Positions 27,883-36,490 are shown, counted from the stretch's first letter. The stretch: 64,000 bases of DNA from Pseudomonas sp. ML2-2023-3 (GCF_037055275.1 NZ_CP146343.1:1646501-1710500); one strand, 5' to 3'. A program made the numbers and translations. Notes: a model not told the origin generated them from the letters alone.

Positions 27883-28266
27883 ATGAAGTACCCAGCCGTG
27901 TTGACCCTGAGCTTTTGTGCCGTTTTTTTGAGTAACGGTGCGATAGCCGCGGGGGATGCTGAAGCGGGGGGCAAGCTGTTCACTAAAACCTGTGGCGGTT
28001 GCCACAGCATCGGGCTTAACGCGCGCAATGGTTTTGGCCCGCAGCTTAATGGCGTGATCGGACGTCAGGCGGGCACCAGCGAGGGCTACCTGTACTCCGA
28101 CGCCATGAAAAATTCAGGCGTGGTGTGGAGCCGGGAAAAACTGGCCGCCTACATTGAAGCCCCGAAAAAAGTGGTGAGCGGCACGCGGATGATCTTCTGG
28201 GGCATCAGCGACCAGGAGAAGATCGACAACCTGCTGGCCTATATTGAGTCCGTCCAGGGGCAGTGA
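27883..28266 (+). CDS. Small periplasmic class I cytochrome c
   Basis: 127-aa protein: signal peptide (to about AIAA, residue 23), CGGCH haem motif (C37, C40, H41), mid-domain NGFGPQLNGVIGRQAGT, and the likely methionine ligand in SGTRMIFWGISD. It resembles mitochondrial-type cytochrome c2 and should carry electrons in the periplasm. ATG 27883 has GGAG six bases upstream. A decayed partial copy of this gene lies at 29063-29178. Its stop codon abuts the stop of the convergent small gene. Confidence 0.9.
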   Translation: MKYPAVLTLSFCAVFLSNGAIAAGDAEAGGKLFTKTCGGCHSIGLNARNGFGPQLNGVIGRQAGTSEGYLYSDAMKNSGVVWSREKLAAYIEAPKKVVSGTRMIFWGISDQEKIDNLLAYIESVQGQ

Positions 28267-28542
28267 TTACTGCACGTCCTTGAGGTAATCCTTGAGCGTC
28301 AGCAGCGCCGGGTGCATTTGCTCCGGGGTCTGTGCACTGCTCAAACCGGCGGCCAGCGTTTGCAGTTCGCGGCCCATGACCGTTTGCGCGCCGCCCATAT
28401 CGCCCTTGCGCAAATCAAAGGCAAAGACATCGCGCTGATAGTCGCTCATGGCCGGGTCGTCTCGCAAAATCGGGCTCGAACCTTCGGACTCGTATGCCAG
28501 CTTGAATGCATAAAGGGCGACTGATTCCAGTGGCAATTGCAT
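28267..28542 (-). CDS. Conserved small protein of unknown function, copy A
   Basis: 91-aa cytoplasmic-type protein (MQLPLESVALYAFKLAYESE ... LKDYLKDVQ). The conserved core PILRDDPAMSDYQRDVFAFD is shared almost exactly with copy B at 29178-29507, but copy A lacks about 18 residues after FDLRKGD. No known motif. ATG 28542 has AGGAT upstream; a longer frame from 28635 has none. It is convergent with the cytochrome c gene, with no base between their stops. Confidence 0.7.
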   Translation of the reverse strand: MQLPLESVALYAFKLAYESEGSSPILRDDPAMSDYQRDVFAFDLRKGDMGGAQTVMGRELQTLAAGLSSAQTPEQMHPALLTLKDYLKDVQ

Positions 28543-28686
28543 CGACAAGATCCTCCACATTAATGCCGGGCGGCGCTCATCGCTTTTGTGCTGGCGAAAA
28601 AAAAGCCAAGGGGCAGCACGAGAGGCTTTCAGCATTTATGTTGATGCGGTGATACCCTCCGGTTTTTTCAGGGAAGGAAGATGAAC

Positions 28687-29058
28687 ATGCGCAAGACAGC
28701 GTCAGCCCTGGTAGCTGCAATGGGCTTGCTCGTAGCGGGCGGAGCCGGGGCCTGGACCATGAAGGACGGCGTTATCCAGTTCAGTAACGGCGAAGTGTCT
28801 TATTGCGACGGCTGGGCACTTGATGCGGCCTCAATCATGTTGAGTCGACAGGAGGGCAGGCCCGTTGATTATGTTTACGATGCCTACCATGAGCCTTCGG
28901 ACATCACCAAGAAAATGCGCGTGCAATTTTTGCGCGAAGCCCAGGCATACCCGGTAGAAGATACAAAAGAAAAACAATGGGCTGCTGCAGAAAAGTTCAG
29001 CAACAAGGTGAAGGGGCAGTGTTTCAAGTCTTATATCGAGCGCGTTCCGCAATCTTGA
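28687..29058 (+). CDS. Secreted small protein of unknown function
   Basis: 123-aa protein from ATG 28687, which has AGGA eight bases upstream; ATG 28681 is the alternative. Signal peptide TASALVAAMGLLVAGGAGAW, then about 100 residues with two cysteines (in SYCDGWALD and KGQCFKSYIE) that could form a disulfide. I do not recognise the family. It sits between the two halves of a duplicated cytochrome c / small-protein pair. Confidence 0.65.
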   Translation: MRKTASALVAAMGLLVAGGAGAWTMKDGVIQFSNGEVSYCDGWALDAASIMLSRQEGRPVDYVYDAYHEPSDITKKMRVQFLREAQAYPVEDTKEKQWAAAEKFSNKVKGQCFKSYIERVPQS

Positions 29059-29062
29059 ACGC

Positions 29063-29178
29063 CATACCTGTGGCGGTTGTCACCGCATCGGGGAAAACGC
29101 CCGGAACGGTTTTGGCCCGCAACTCAATGGCGTGATCGGGCGGTTGGCGGGCACGAGCGCGGGCTCAGGGGCAGTGAT
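29063..29178 (+). pseudogene. Remnant of a duplicated cytochrome c gene
   Basis: Translated in frame this reads TCGGCHRIGENARNGFGPQL then NGVIGRLAGTSAG, closely matching residues 36-68 of the intact cytochrome c, and then jumps to a piece of its 3' end (CAGGGGCAGTGAT). Signal peptide, C-terminal half and methionine ligand are gone. Confidence 0.8.
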
Positions 29179-29507
29179 CACTGCACCTCTTTCAGGTAAT
29201 CCTTGAGCGTCAGCAGCGCGGGGTGCATCTGTTCCAGGGTTTGGGCCTGTGTGAAATCGCCGGACAGCTTGAGCAACTCTCGTCCCATGGCCGTATGCGC
29301 ACCGCCCAGCGCCTCAAGCGCCAGGTCCAGGCATCGCTCGACTTTAAGCTGGATGGCGTCGAAGTTGCCCTTGTTCAGCTCAAAGGCAAAGACGTCCCGC
29401 TGGTAGTCGCTCATGGCCGGATCGTCGCGCAAAATCGGGCAGCCACCGTCTGTCTCATGCACCAGTTTGAGAGAGAAAAGGGCGACTGCCTCCAGCGTCA
29501 ATTCCAT
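29178..29507 (-). CDS. Conserved small protein of unknown function, copy B
   Basis: 109-aa paralogue of copy A. It shares PILRDDPAMSDYQRDVFAFE and the C terminus EQMHPALLTLKDYLKEVQ, and carries the extra segment NFDAIQLKVERCLDLALEAL. Its position after the cytochrome c remnant shows that the cytochrome c / small-protein pair was duplicated as a unit. Function unknown; predicted mostly helical. Confidence 0.7.
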   Translation of the reverse strand: MELTLEAVALFSLKLVHETDGGCPILRDDPAMSDYQRDVFAFELNKGNFDAIQLKVERCLDLALEALGGAHTAMGRELLKLSGDFTQAQTLEQMHPALLTLKDYLKEVQ

Positions 29508-29528
29508 AGTCCGGGTCCTTTAGTCAGT

Positions 29529-30956
29529 TCAGTGTTTGATCAGGGGCGTGTGGGCTGGCGCGATTGTACAGGGCACCACCCGAGCCGGGATACACGGCTC
29601 CAGACGCAGTTCGGCGCACAGGCCACCCTGGGGGCGATTATAGAGTTGCAGGCTGGCGCCTATTTTGCGGGCAATCATTTCCACTATGGCCAGCCCCAGA
29701 CCTGCGCCGTTGGCGTGGCCCTGACTGTAAAAGCGTTCGAACAGCCGCTCGACGCACTGTTCCTCGATACCCGGGCCGCAATCTTCAACCCGCAAATGGA
29801 TGCCCCCGCAGGGTTGTGCGCAGACCAGGACCTTGACCTCGCTACCCGCTGGCGAGAAGTTCAGCGCATTGGTGACCAGGTTCTGCAGCGCAATGGCCAG
29901 GGCCACAGGGTCGGTTTCAACCCGGCACTCCTCATCACCTTCCAGTATCAGCTCAACGCCTTTTTCCATCGCCAGGGGAGTCAGTTCTGCCAGCTCTTCG
30001 CGCACCAATACGGTCAACTGCACGGTACTGCGAGTCGTGGTGTTCAGGTTCGGCTCAATGCGTGCCATGGTCAGCAACTGGCTGCCAATTCGTGTGGCCC
30101 GGTCAACGCCGCTCACCAGGAAATCAAGGGCTTCCTGGCGCTGTTCCAGGGTGGCGGCGCCTTGGGCGTTCTGGGCATGTATGCGCAGTATGGCCAGTGG
30201 TGTACGCAGCTCATGAGCGGCATCGGCAATGAATCGCCGTTCTCGCTCCAGCAGGTTGTCCATCTGCACCAGCAACTGGTTCAGCGCGGTTTGCATCGGC
30301 TCCAGGTCCCTTGGCAACGGCTTGAGATTCAGCGCTTGCAAGGTGTTGGTACTGCGTCCTCGAATGGCGCTGGCCATCGCGCGCAGTGGGGTGAGGCCCC
30401 AGCCGATGGTCAGCCAGATAAGGATGGTCAGCAGGGGAACGCCAATGAGGGTGGGCCACAGGGTGTGGCGCACGATGCGCTGGATCAGGTCCTGGCGAAT
30501 GTCATCGCGCTCGCCCACCCAGATCAGCAAGCCCTGTTGCGGGTCGGCAAGCAGAAAGGCGCACCAGTCATTGCCGTTCTCGATGATGTCGTGGGAACCC
30601 AGCGTGGTGGGCGGTGACTCCAGGACTGGCGCTTGGGCAGAACGCACGAGCAGTTGGCCGTCGCTACGCCAGACCTGGAAGGTCAGGCGAGTTTCGTAAG
30701 GATGGGCCGGGCCGTCCTCGCCTACCCGACTCATGGCGTCGTCAAAAGCCCGGTAGAGGCGGTCCCAGTTGTTTTCGCCCGGCTCGTGCTGGTTCAGTAC
30801 GCCTTGCAGCAGACGGGCGGTTTGGGCGAGCTGGGCGTCATAGACTTCTTCGATTTCATGGTGGCTGTCGCGCAGCACCAGCCAGCTGATCAGGGCATCG
30901 CCCAGCAGGATCAGGATCAGCACCGGGATGAGAATGCGCGCACGCACCGAGTTCAT
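29529..30956 (-). CDS. Two-component sensor histidine kinase (QseC/PmrB type)
   Basis: 475-aa inner-membrane kinase. Layout: N-terminal helix (ILIPVLILILLGDALISWLV), periplasmic sensor (about residues 30-165), second helix (LIGVPLLTILIWLTIGWGL), HAMP-like linker, dimerisation/phosphoacceptor helix with ADAAHELRTPLAILRIH, and ATPase domain with N box (LVTNALNFSPAG), G1 (DCGPGI) and G2 (NGAGLGLAIV). Its start overlaps the response-regulator stop by four bases. I see no RExxE iron motif in the sensor domain. Ligand unknown. Confidence 0.9.
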   Translation of the reverse strand: MNSVRARILIPVLILILLGDALISWLVLRDSHHEIEEVYDAQLAQTARLLQGVLNQHEPGENNWDRLYRAFDDAMSRVGEDGPAHPYETRLTFQVWRSDGQLLVRSAQAPVLESPPTTLGSHDIIENGNDWCAFLLADPQQGLLIWVGERDDIRQDLIQRIVRHTLWPTLIGVPLLTILIWLTIGWGLTPLRAMASAIRGRSTNTLQALNLKPLPRDLEPMQTALNQLLVQMDNLLERERRFIADAAHELRTPLAILRIHAQNAQGAATLEQRQEALDFLVSGVDRATRIGSQLLTMARIEPNLNTTTRSTVQLTVLVREELAELTPLAMEKGVELILEGDEECRVETDPVALAIALQNLVTNALNFSPAGSEVKVLVCAQPCGGIHLRVEDCGPGIEEQCVERLFERFYSQGHANGAGLGLAIVEMIARKIGASLQLYNRPQGGLCAELRLEPCIPARVVPCTIAPAHTPLIKH

Positions 30957-31615
30957 GGCTTGAGCTCCATCACATAACCGACACCACGCACGGTGCGGAT
31001 CAGTTCGACGGACAGCTTTTTGCGCAGGTTATGAATCAGCACTTCCAGGGTGTTGCTTTCGACCCGGTCCTGCCAGCCATAAAGGGCGCGGGACAAGCGT
31101 TCGCGGGTGATCACTTTGCCGGGACGCACCATCAGTTGATGAAGCAACTGGTATTCCATCGGGGTGACGATGATGTCGTGGCCCAGGTAGCTGACTTGCT
31201 GGGTCGCCGGGTCGAGGCTGATACCGGTGTGCTCAAGCAACGGTTGTGCCCGACCCTGGCTGCGGCGCAACAGGGCGCGGACACGGGCCTTCAGCTCTTC
31301 AACGTCGAAGGGTTTGATCAGGTAATCGTCTGCGCCTGCATCGAGGCCGGCGATACGCTCCCCGGTACCGTCGCGAGCCGTGAGGATCAGCACCGGTATG
31401 TCGTGCTGCTCGGCGCGCAGTTGTTGCAGCAGCGTCAAGCCATCGAGGCGCGGCAAGCCCAGGTCGAGCAGCAGCAAATCGAAGCTTTCGCTGCGCAGGG
31501 CATGCAGGGCACTGACGCCGTCTTGCAGCCAGTCCAGGGTATAGCCTTCGGCGCTGAGCGCCACGCGAATGCCTTGGCCCAAGGCGCGATCATCTTCGAC
31601 GAGGAGCAGGCGCAT
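30953..31615 (-). CDS. OmpR-type response regulator (QseB/PmrA type)
   Basis: 220-aa regulator. Receiver domain residues 1-115 with acidic pocket EDD (7-9), phospho-acceptor D51 (LLLLDLGLP) and the conserved lysine in DDYLIKPFD; C-terminal winged helix about 125-220 (LMVRPGKVITRERLSRALYG, RTVRGVGYVM). Operon with the kinase that follows. It is divergent from the PepSY gene, whose promoter it is likely to control. Confidence 0.92.
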   Translation of the reverse strand: MRLLLVEDDRALGQGIRVALSAEGYTLDWLQDGVSALHALRSESFDLLLLDLGLPRLDGLTLLQQLRAEQHDIPVLILTARDGTGERIAGLDAGADDYLIKPFDVEELKARVRALLRRSQGRAQPLLEHTGISLDPATQQVSYLGHDIIVTPMEYQLLHQLMVRPGKVITRERLSRALYGWQDRVESNTLEVLIHNLRKKLSVELIRTVRGVGYVMELKP

Positions 31616-31761
31616 AGCACAATCTCTGTAGGAAACGGCGGCATCATGCCGTGTTCAGGCCGGGGCTATTCCGGGAAAGATGTTACAGCTCGTTGCTAAC
31701 TAAGCTTTTCCTAAGGTTGGTTTTGCACAGTGGATTTCCTACGTCTACTGAGGGTATTTCC

Positions 31762-32028
31762 ATGCGCAAAATTCTCCTGCTGTCCTTGGTGATTGCCAGC
31801 CCCCTGGCAATCGCCGGCCCGCAATGTACCTCTGCCGAGCGCTCGCAATGGCAGGACCCGAAGGCTTTTCAGGAACAACTGAAAGCCCAGGGTTACGAAA
31901 TCAGCAAGTTCAAGATCACCGATGGCAATTGCTACGAGATCTACGGTTTTGACAAAGACAAACGCAAGGTCGAGATCTATCACGACCCTGTGACGGGTAA
32001 AGCCGTGAAGACCGAGATCAAGGGCTGA
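31762..32028 (+). CDS. Small periplasmic PepSY-domain protein
   Basis: 88-aa protein with signal peptide (KILLLSLVIASPLAIAGP) and a single PepSY-type domain (FQEQLKAQGYEISKFKITDG, YEIYGFDKDKRKVEIYHDPV). Such proteins are often encoded beside QseBC-like two-component systems and b-type cytochromes. ATG 31762 has GAGGG upstream. The stop overlaps the start of the cytochrome b561 gene (TGATG), so they are coupled. Confidence 0.85.
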   Translation: MRKILLLSLVIASPLAIAGPQCTSAERSQWQDPKAFQEQLKAQGYEISKFKITDGNCYEIYGFDKDKRKVEIYHDPVTGKAVKTEIKG

Positions 32029-32573
32029 TGCCGGAGCAATTCCTACGCCTCTGGGACCCGCTGGTGAGGGTGTTTCATCTCTCCATCGCGGCAGTCTTTG
32101 TCGCCAATTACTTCTTCAATGAAGCGGGTGACGACTGGCACGTCTGGCTGGGCTATTACGCTGTGGCCTGGCTGCTGGTGCGGCTGGTGTGGGGATTTGT
32201 TGGCCCGCGCAGTGCGCGTTGGGCTGACTTTTGGCCAACACCTGCGCGATTGAGTGGCCATGTGCGTTCGCTGCTCAATGGCCGTGCGCAGCATCGCCTT
32301 GGCCATTCGCCCTTGGGGGCGCTGGTGATGATCCTGATGCTGCTGGCCCTGCTGACCCTGGGTATCAGCGGTTTTCTGATGCAGGAAGTCGACGCCTTGT
32401 GGGGCGCCGACTGGCCGCTGCTTTTGCATGAAGTCACGGCCAATGTGCTGCTGACCCTGGTGATCATTCATTCGCTGGCGGCGTTGTTTGAAAGTATCCA
32501 GGTGCGGGACAACCTGCCGTTATCCATGCTCACCGGCCGCAGGAGGCGATTGCCGGATGACCCTGTTCAGTAA
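32028..32573 (+). CDS. Cytochrome b561-type membrane protein
   Basis: 181-aa inner-membrane protein with four helices. The N terminus LRLWDPLVRVFHLSIAAVFV has a likely haem histidine in the first helix, and further candidate ligands are in LLHEVTANVLLTLVIIHSLA. This is the Ni/Fe-hydrogenase-cytochrome-b / b561 family that moves electrons between quinol and periplasmic partners. It overlaps the PepSY gene upstream and the BNR-protein gene downstream (17 bp). Confidence 0.85.
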   Translation: MPEQFLRLWDPLVRVFHLSIAAVFVANYFFNEAGDDWHVWLGYYAVAWLLVRLVWGFVGPRSARWADFWPTPARLSGHVRSLLNGRAQHRLGHSPLGALVMILMLLALLTLGISGFLMQEVDALWGADWPLLLHEVTANVLLTLVIIHSLAALFESIQVRDNLPLSMLTGRRRRLPDDPVQ

Positions 32574-33864
32574 CTCTCTTTTCAACAGGTTTTCTATGCG
32601 CCCGTTTTTACTGATCAGCTGCCTGCTACTGGTGTTTTCTGCCGCATGGCTCAGCCATCCGCCCCATGTGCTGGCGCCTTTCGCCCTGGCCGACAAGGAA
32701 GGGGTGCCCACTACGGACGCTCCGCAATTCAACAGCCGCTTTGTATCCTCCCATCTCAACGACTTTGTCCATTCGTCCTCGGTCACGGCCCTGCCAGGCG
32801 GCGACCTGATGGCGGTGTGGTTTGCCGGTTCCCGGGAGGGCGCTGCCGACGTGCAGGTCCGCATTGCACGTTTTGATGCCAAAACCACCGAGTGGGGCCC
32901 GGAGCAAATACTGGTTACCCGTGAGACAACCCGCGACGGCACCCGGCGTTATATACGCAAGCTGGGCAACCCGGTCATCGCCCTGGGACCTGACAATCGG
33001 CTGTGGATGTTTTATGTCTCGGTGTCGGTGGGCGGCTGGGCCACCAGCGCGATCAATGTGATGGTCTCGCAAGACATGGGCGCGAACTGGTCGGCGCCCC
33101 GGCAGTTGGTGACGTCACCGTTCTTCAACATCAGCACCCTGGTGCGTGCTGCTCCTGTGTTTCATGCCGATGGCTCGATTGGCCTGCCGGTGTACCACGA
33201 GTTCATGGGCAAGTTTGCCGAGTACCTGTACTTGAGCGCCGACGGTGCAGTCATCGATAAATTCCGCATCAGCCGTGGCAAGCACTCACTGCAACCGACC
33301 ATCGTTGCTCAGGATGGCCAGCGTGCAATCGCCATGTTGCGCTACGCCGGTGAAACCCATCACCGGGTGCTCGCCAGCCGCACGCAAGACGCCGGGCAGA
33401 CCTGGAGTGAGCCGTATCCGCTGGAACCGTCCAACCCCAATTCGTCGTTGTCGGCAATCGGCACGCCGGACGACGGTTTGCTGGTGGCCCTCAATGACCT
33501 TGAGGACGGGCGCTTCAAACTCAGCCTGTACGGCACCGATGCGCAGCTTAATCAGTGGCGCACCCTGGTGGAGCTGGATCAGTCCCCCGACCCGCTGGGT
33601 CAACCGTTCTCCCCTGAGGCTTACAAGGAAATCATCGGCGAAGGCTTTCGTGCGTCCAGCGGCGCCCGCCGTTTGGGCCTGGAGCAGCGTTTTCTGAGCA
33701 GCCTGGATTACCGCGTGTGCAAACCCCGTGGCTGTGAATTCGAATACGAGTATCCGTACTTCAGTCGCAGCCCGGATGGCATGTACCACCTGGTGTACTC
33801 GTGGAATAACACGTTTATCAAACATGTCAGCTTCAATGAGGCCTGGCTGGCGGAGCGACTGTGA
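32557..33864 (+). CDS. BNR/Asp-box repeat (sialidase-like) exported protein
   Basis: 435-aa protein starting at ATG 32557 (AGGAGG at 32541-32546); ATG 32596 would also give a signal peptide. After a hydrophobic signal or anchor (PFLLISCLLLVFSAAWLSHP) comes a beta-propeller of the sialidase fold with Asp boxes SQDMGANW and TQDAGQTW and the N-terminal segment SSVTALPGGDLMAVWFAGSR. Many such proteins are annotated as exo-sialidases, but whether this one cleaves sialic acid cannot be read here. Overlapping stop/start with the next gene (TGATG) ties it to two membrane proteins; an envelope-polymer role is inferred. Confidence 0.78.
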   Translation: MTLFSNSLFNRFSMRPFLLISCLLLVFSAAWLSHPPHVLAPFALADKEGVPTTDAPQFNSRFVSSHLNDFVHSSSVTALPGGDLMAVWFAGSREGAADVQVRIARFDAKTTEWGPEQILVTRETTRDGTRRYIRKLGNPVIALGPDNRLWMFYVSVSVGGWATSAINVMVSQDMGANWSAPRQLVTSPFFNISTLVRAAPVFHADGSIGLPVYHEFMGKFAEYLYLSADGAVIDKFRISRGKHSLQPTIVAQDGQRAIAMLRYAGETHHRVLASRTQDAGQTWSEPYPLEPSNPNSSLSAIGTPDDGLLVALNDLEDGRFKLSLYGTDAQLNQWRTLVELDQSPDPLGQPFSPEAYKEIIGEGFRASSGARRLGLEQRFLSSLDYRVCKPRGCEFEYEYPYFSRSPDGMYHLVYSWNNTFIKHVSFNEAWLAERL

Positions 33865-34463
33865 TGTTTTCAATGTGGCAAGCCCATTTGAGTTTTGTCC
33901 TGCTGGGTTTTGTACTGATCAGTACTGTGCGCTTCGGTGCGCGCTGGCGTCCCTGGTTGCTGCCGGTACTGGTGGTGGTGAGTTTTATTCCGGTCAATGA
34001 GCTGGCGCTGGCGGGTTATGTGCGCAGCTTTACCGATGACCTGGCAATCACCACCCTGGTGTTATTGGCGTGGGTCTGCTTGCACCGCCTGGGTGTGGTG
34101 CAGCCACTCAAGAGCGCGCAGCGACTGCAGGTGGTGCTGCTGTTTGGCGCCCTGAGTCTGGTTCTGTATCCGGCCACTCTGGGGCTGACTTATTTCGATC
34201 CTTACCGCTGGGGCTTCAACCCTCGGCCGATGATTGTGCTGGTGGGGGCGGTGGCCCTGCTGATGCTGGCGCTGCGCAACAGCCTGGCGGTGTGGATGCT
34301 GGCGGCGGCAACCGTGGCTTTTACCCTGCGGCTCAAGGCTTCGGAAAACTACTGGGACTATCTGATCGACCCGTTGCTGACAGGCTACTGCCTGGTGGTC
34401 GGGTTATGGATGCTGGTGATGGCTGGCTGGCGTCCTCTTTTAAAACTGCAGCGAGGTCAATGA
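33864..34463 (+). CDS. Polytopic membrane protein of unknown function
   Basis: 199-aa protein with about six predicted membrane helices (for example WLLPVLVVVSFIPVNELALA, MIVLVGAVALLMLAL). I do not recognise a family or catalytic motif. ATG 33864 overlaps the BNR gene stop; its own stop overlaps the next gene's ATG at 34460. The tight coupling implies it works with the BNR protein and the sulfatase-like protein. Confidence 0.7.
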   Translation: MFSMWQAHLSFVLLGFVLISTVRFGARWRPWLLPVLVVVSFIPVNELALAGYVRSFTDDLAITTLVLLAWVCLHRLGVVQPLKSAQRLQVVLLFGALSLVLYPATLGLTYFDPYRWGFNPRPMIVLVGAVALLMLALRNSLAVWMLAAATVAFTLRLKASENYWDYLIDPLLTGYCLVVGLWMLVMAGWRPLLKLQRGQ

Positions 34464-36490
34464 TGGGAGGGTTGTACTCACGGCGCCTGCGTTACGGCAT
34501 AGGCGCCATCGGGTTGGTATTTGCATTGCTGGTCTGCCTGCGGCTGATTTTTGTGCTGGGCTTTTCCGGGGTCGGTCTGCAAGAGGCCGCGCTGCTGGAA
34601 ACCCTGGGCATTGGCCTGCGTTTCGATCTGCGCCTGGCCGTACTGATGTTGCTGCCGCTGGCTCTGCTGGCCTGGCTGCCGCGCTGGAACCTGCTGAACA
34701 CGCGAGCATTGCGCTGGCTGGCCCGCGGCTACTTGTTGCTGGTGTTGGGCGTGGTCGGACTGGTGTACATCATCGACTTTGGTCATTACGCCTACCTGGG
34801 CGTACGCCTTAATGCCACAGTGCTGCGTTACCTGGAGGACGCGCAGATTTCACGGCAGATGGTCTGGGAAACCTACCCGGTGCTGTGGATAACCCTGAGC
34901 TGGCTGATGGCCGTTGTGCTGTGGACCTACGCGCTGATTCGTCTTGAGCGGATCACCCTGGATCGTGAAAAGCAGTCTGCGGGCGTCGTTGCCATAGCGT
35001 CCGTGGCCGTGATCGGCGTCGTTGCCATCCTGCTTTCACTGTTGGGGCGCGTGGCCAATCTCAACCTGGAAAACCCGGTGCCTCTGCGCTGGAGCGATGC
35101 TTTCTTTTCCGGCAATAACCAGATCGCCGCCGTCGGCCTTAACCCGGTGCTGTTTTTGTTCGACACCCTCAGGGTCGGGCAGTCGCAATTCGATGAAGCC
35201 AAAGTCCGAGAGCATTACCCCCAAGTGGCGCACTACCTGGGTGTGACGCGGCCCGATGCCGAGCAATTGAGCTTTGTGCGTGAGCAAGCCGTGCAGCCTT
35301 ACCGATTTGCCGGTGAGCGTGCGCCCAACGTCATGTTCGTCATGCTTGAATCCCTGGGGACCAGCGCCGTGGGGGCTTACGGCAACCCCCTCAACCCCAC
35401 GCCGAACCTGGACCGGCTGGCCAGTCAGAGCTGGTTCTTCAAACACTTCTACGTGCCGGTCACCGGCACTGCGAAAACGGTCTGGGGCAGCATTACCGGT
35501 GTGCCTGACGTCACCCGCCAGGAAACCGCAACCCGTAACCCCCTGATTACCTGCCAACACACATTGATCAATGCCTTCGAGGCGTACCAGAAGTTCTACA
35601 TGATCGGCGGCAATGCCGGTTGGGCCAATATCAATGGATTGATCCGGCAGAGTATCGAGGGTGTGAAGCTTTATGATGAGCGTCACTGGCGCTCGCCGCG
35701 GGTGGATGTGTGGGGCATCTCCGACCTGGACCTGTTCAAGGAGAGTGACGACATCTTGCGCGCCGTAGCCAAGGACCAGCCGTTCTTTGCTTACGTGCAG
35801 ACTTCCGGGAATCACCGGCCATTCACCATACCCGCCAGCAACGACAGTTTCGTGGTCAAAGACCTTTCCCTGGAGCAGGTCCAGGCTGCTGGTTCGCGCA
35901 GTGTCGAGCAATACAACGCCGTGCGCCTGCTGGACTACAACATTGGTCGGCTGATGGAAATTGCCAAGGCGGGGGGTTACCACGACAACACCATTTTTGT
36001 GTTCTTCGGCGACCACAACACCCGCATCAGCCAGATACCGCACATGGCGCCGGCCTTTGAACAGCTGGGGCTTGAAAGTAACAACGTGCCGTTGTTGATC
36101 TACGCGCCAGGCAGGTTGCAGCCCAAAGTGATCGAAGAGGCGGTTGGTCTGTCGGACCTGCTGCCGACCGTGGCGGGCATGGCCGGTATTCCCTTTCTCA
36201 ATGGTGCGATGGGCAGGGATATCCAGCAGCCTGTGCCGGAGGGAGAGCGAATGGTGCCGTTGGTACTGAGCGAAGGGACCTTTCCGGTGATCGGAGGGGT
36301 GACCAAGGACTTCCTGCTGCAAATGCAGCACGACGGCAGCTCACCGACGCTGCATGACCTGGCGTCGCAAACTCCCAGGGAGGATGTGGCGCAGCAGCAC
36401 CCTGAAGAGTTTCAACGCCTGCAAGCCTTGACCTTGGGATTGCATGAAAGTGCGCGCCTGATGCTTTACCGCAATGTTCGCGAGCGTTGA
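34460..36490 (+). CDS. LtaS/OpgB-like sulfatase-domain membrane protein
   Basis: 676-aa protein, starting at ATG 34460 with GCGAGG upstream. About five N-terminal helices (to about residue 185) are followed by a periplasmic alkaline-phosphatase/sulfatase-fold domain: metal ligand region PNVMFVMLESLGTS, probable nucleophile threonine in VTGTAKTVWG, and metal-binding FFGDHNTR near residue 515. This is the layout of lipoteichoic acid synthase, OpgB phosphoglycerol transferase and phosphoethanolamine transferases. In a Gram-negative cell a phosphoglycerol- or phosphoethanolamine-type transfer onto an envelope glycan is plausible; the substrate is unknown. Confidence 0.82.
   Translation: MMGGLYSRRLRYGIGAIGLVFALLVCLRLIFVLGFSGVGLQEAALLETLGIGLRFDLRLAVLMLLPLALLAWLPRWNLLNTRALRWLARGYLLLVLGVVGLVYIIDFGHYAYLGVRLNATVLRYLEDAQISRQMVWETYPVLWITLSWLMAVVLWTYALIRLERITLDREKQSAGVVAIASVAVIGVVAILLSLLGRVANLNLENPVPLRWSDAFFSGNNQIAAVGLNPVLFLFDTLRVGQSQFDEAKVREHYPQVAHYLGVTRPDAEQLSFVREQAVQPYRFAGERAPNVMFVMLESLGTSAVGAYGNPLNPTPNLDRLASQSWFFKHFYVPVTGTAKTVWGSITGVPDVTRQETATRNPLITCQHTLINAFEAYQKFYMIGGNAGWANINGLIRQSIEGVKLYDERHWRSPRVDVWGISDLDLFKESDDILRAVAKDQPFFAYVQTSGNHRPFTIPASNDSFVVKDLSLEQVQAAGSRSVEQYNAVRLLDYNIGRLMEIAKAGGYHDNTIFVFFGDHNTRISQIPHMAPAFEQLGLESNNVPLLIYAPGRLQPKVIEEAVGLSDLLPTVAGMAGIPFLNGAMGRDIQQPVPEGERMVPLVLSEGTFPVIGGVTKDFLLQMQHDGSSPTLHDLASQTPREDVAQQHPEEFQRLQALTLGLHESARLMLYRNVRER

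Noticed and set aside
29223..30617. 464-codon plus-strand frame opposite the histidine kinase
   Set aside because: Kinase motifs are complete on the minus strand; this frame has no recognisable domain.
30953..31615. Assignment of the response regulator/kinase pair to the ferrous-iron system BqsRS
   Set aside because: The neighbouring PepSY gene is suggestive, but no RExxE iron-binding motif is visible in the sensor domain, so the pair is left as QseBC/PmrAB-like.
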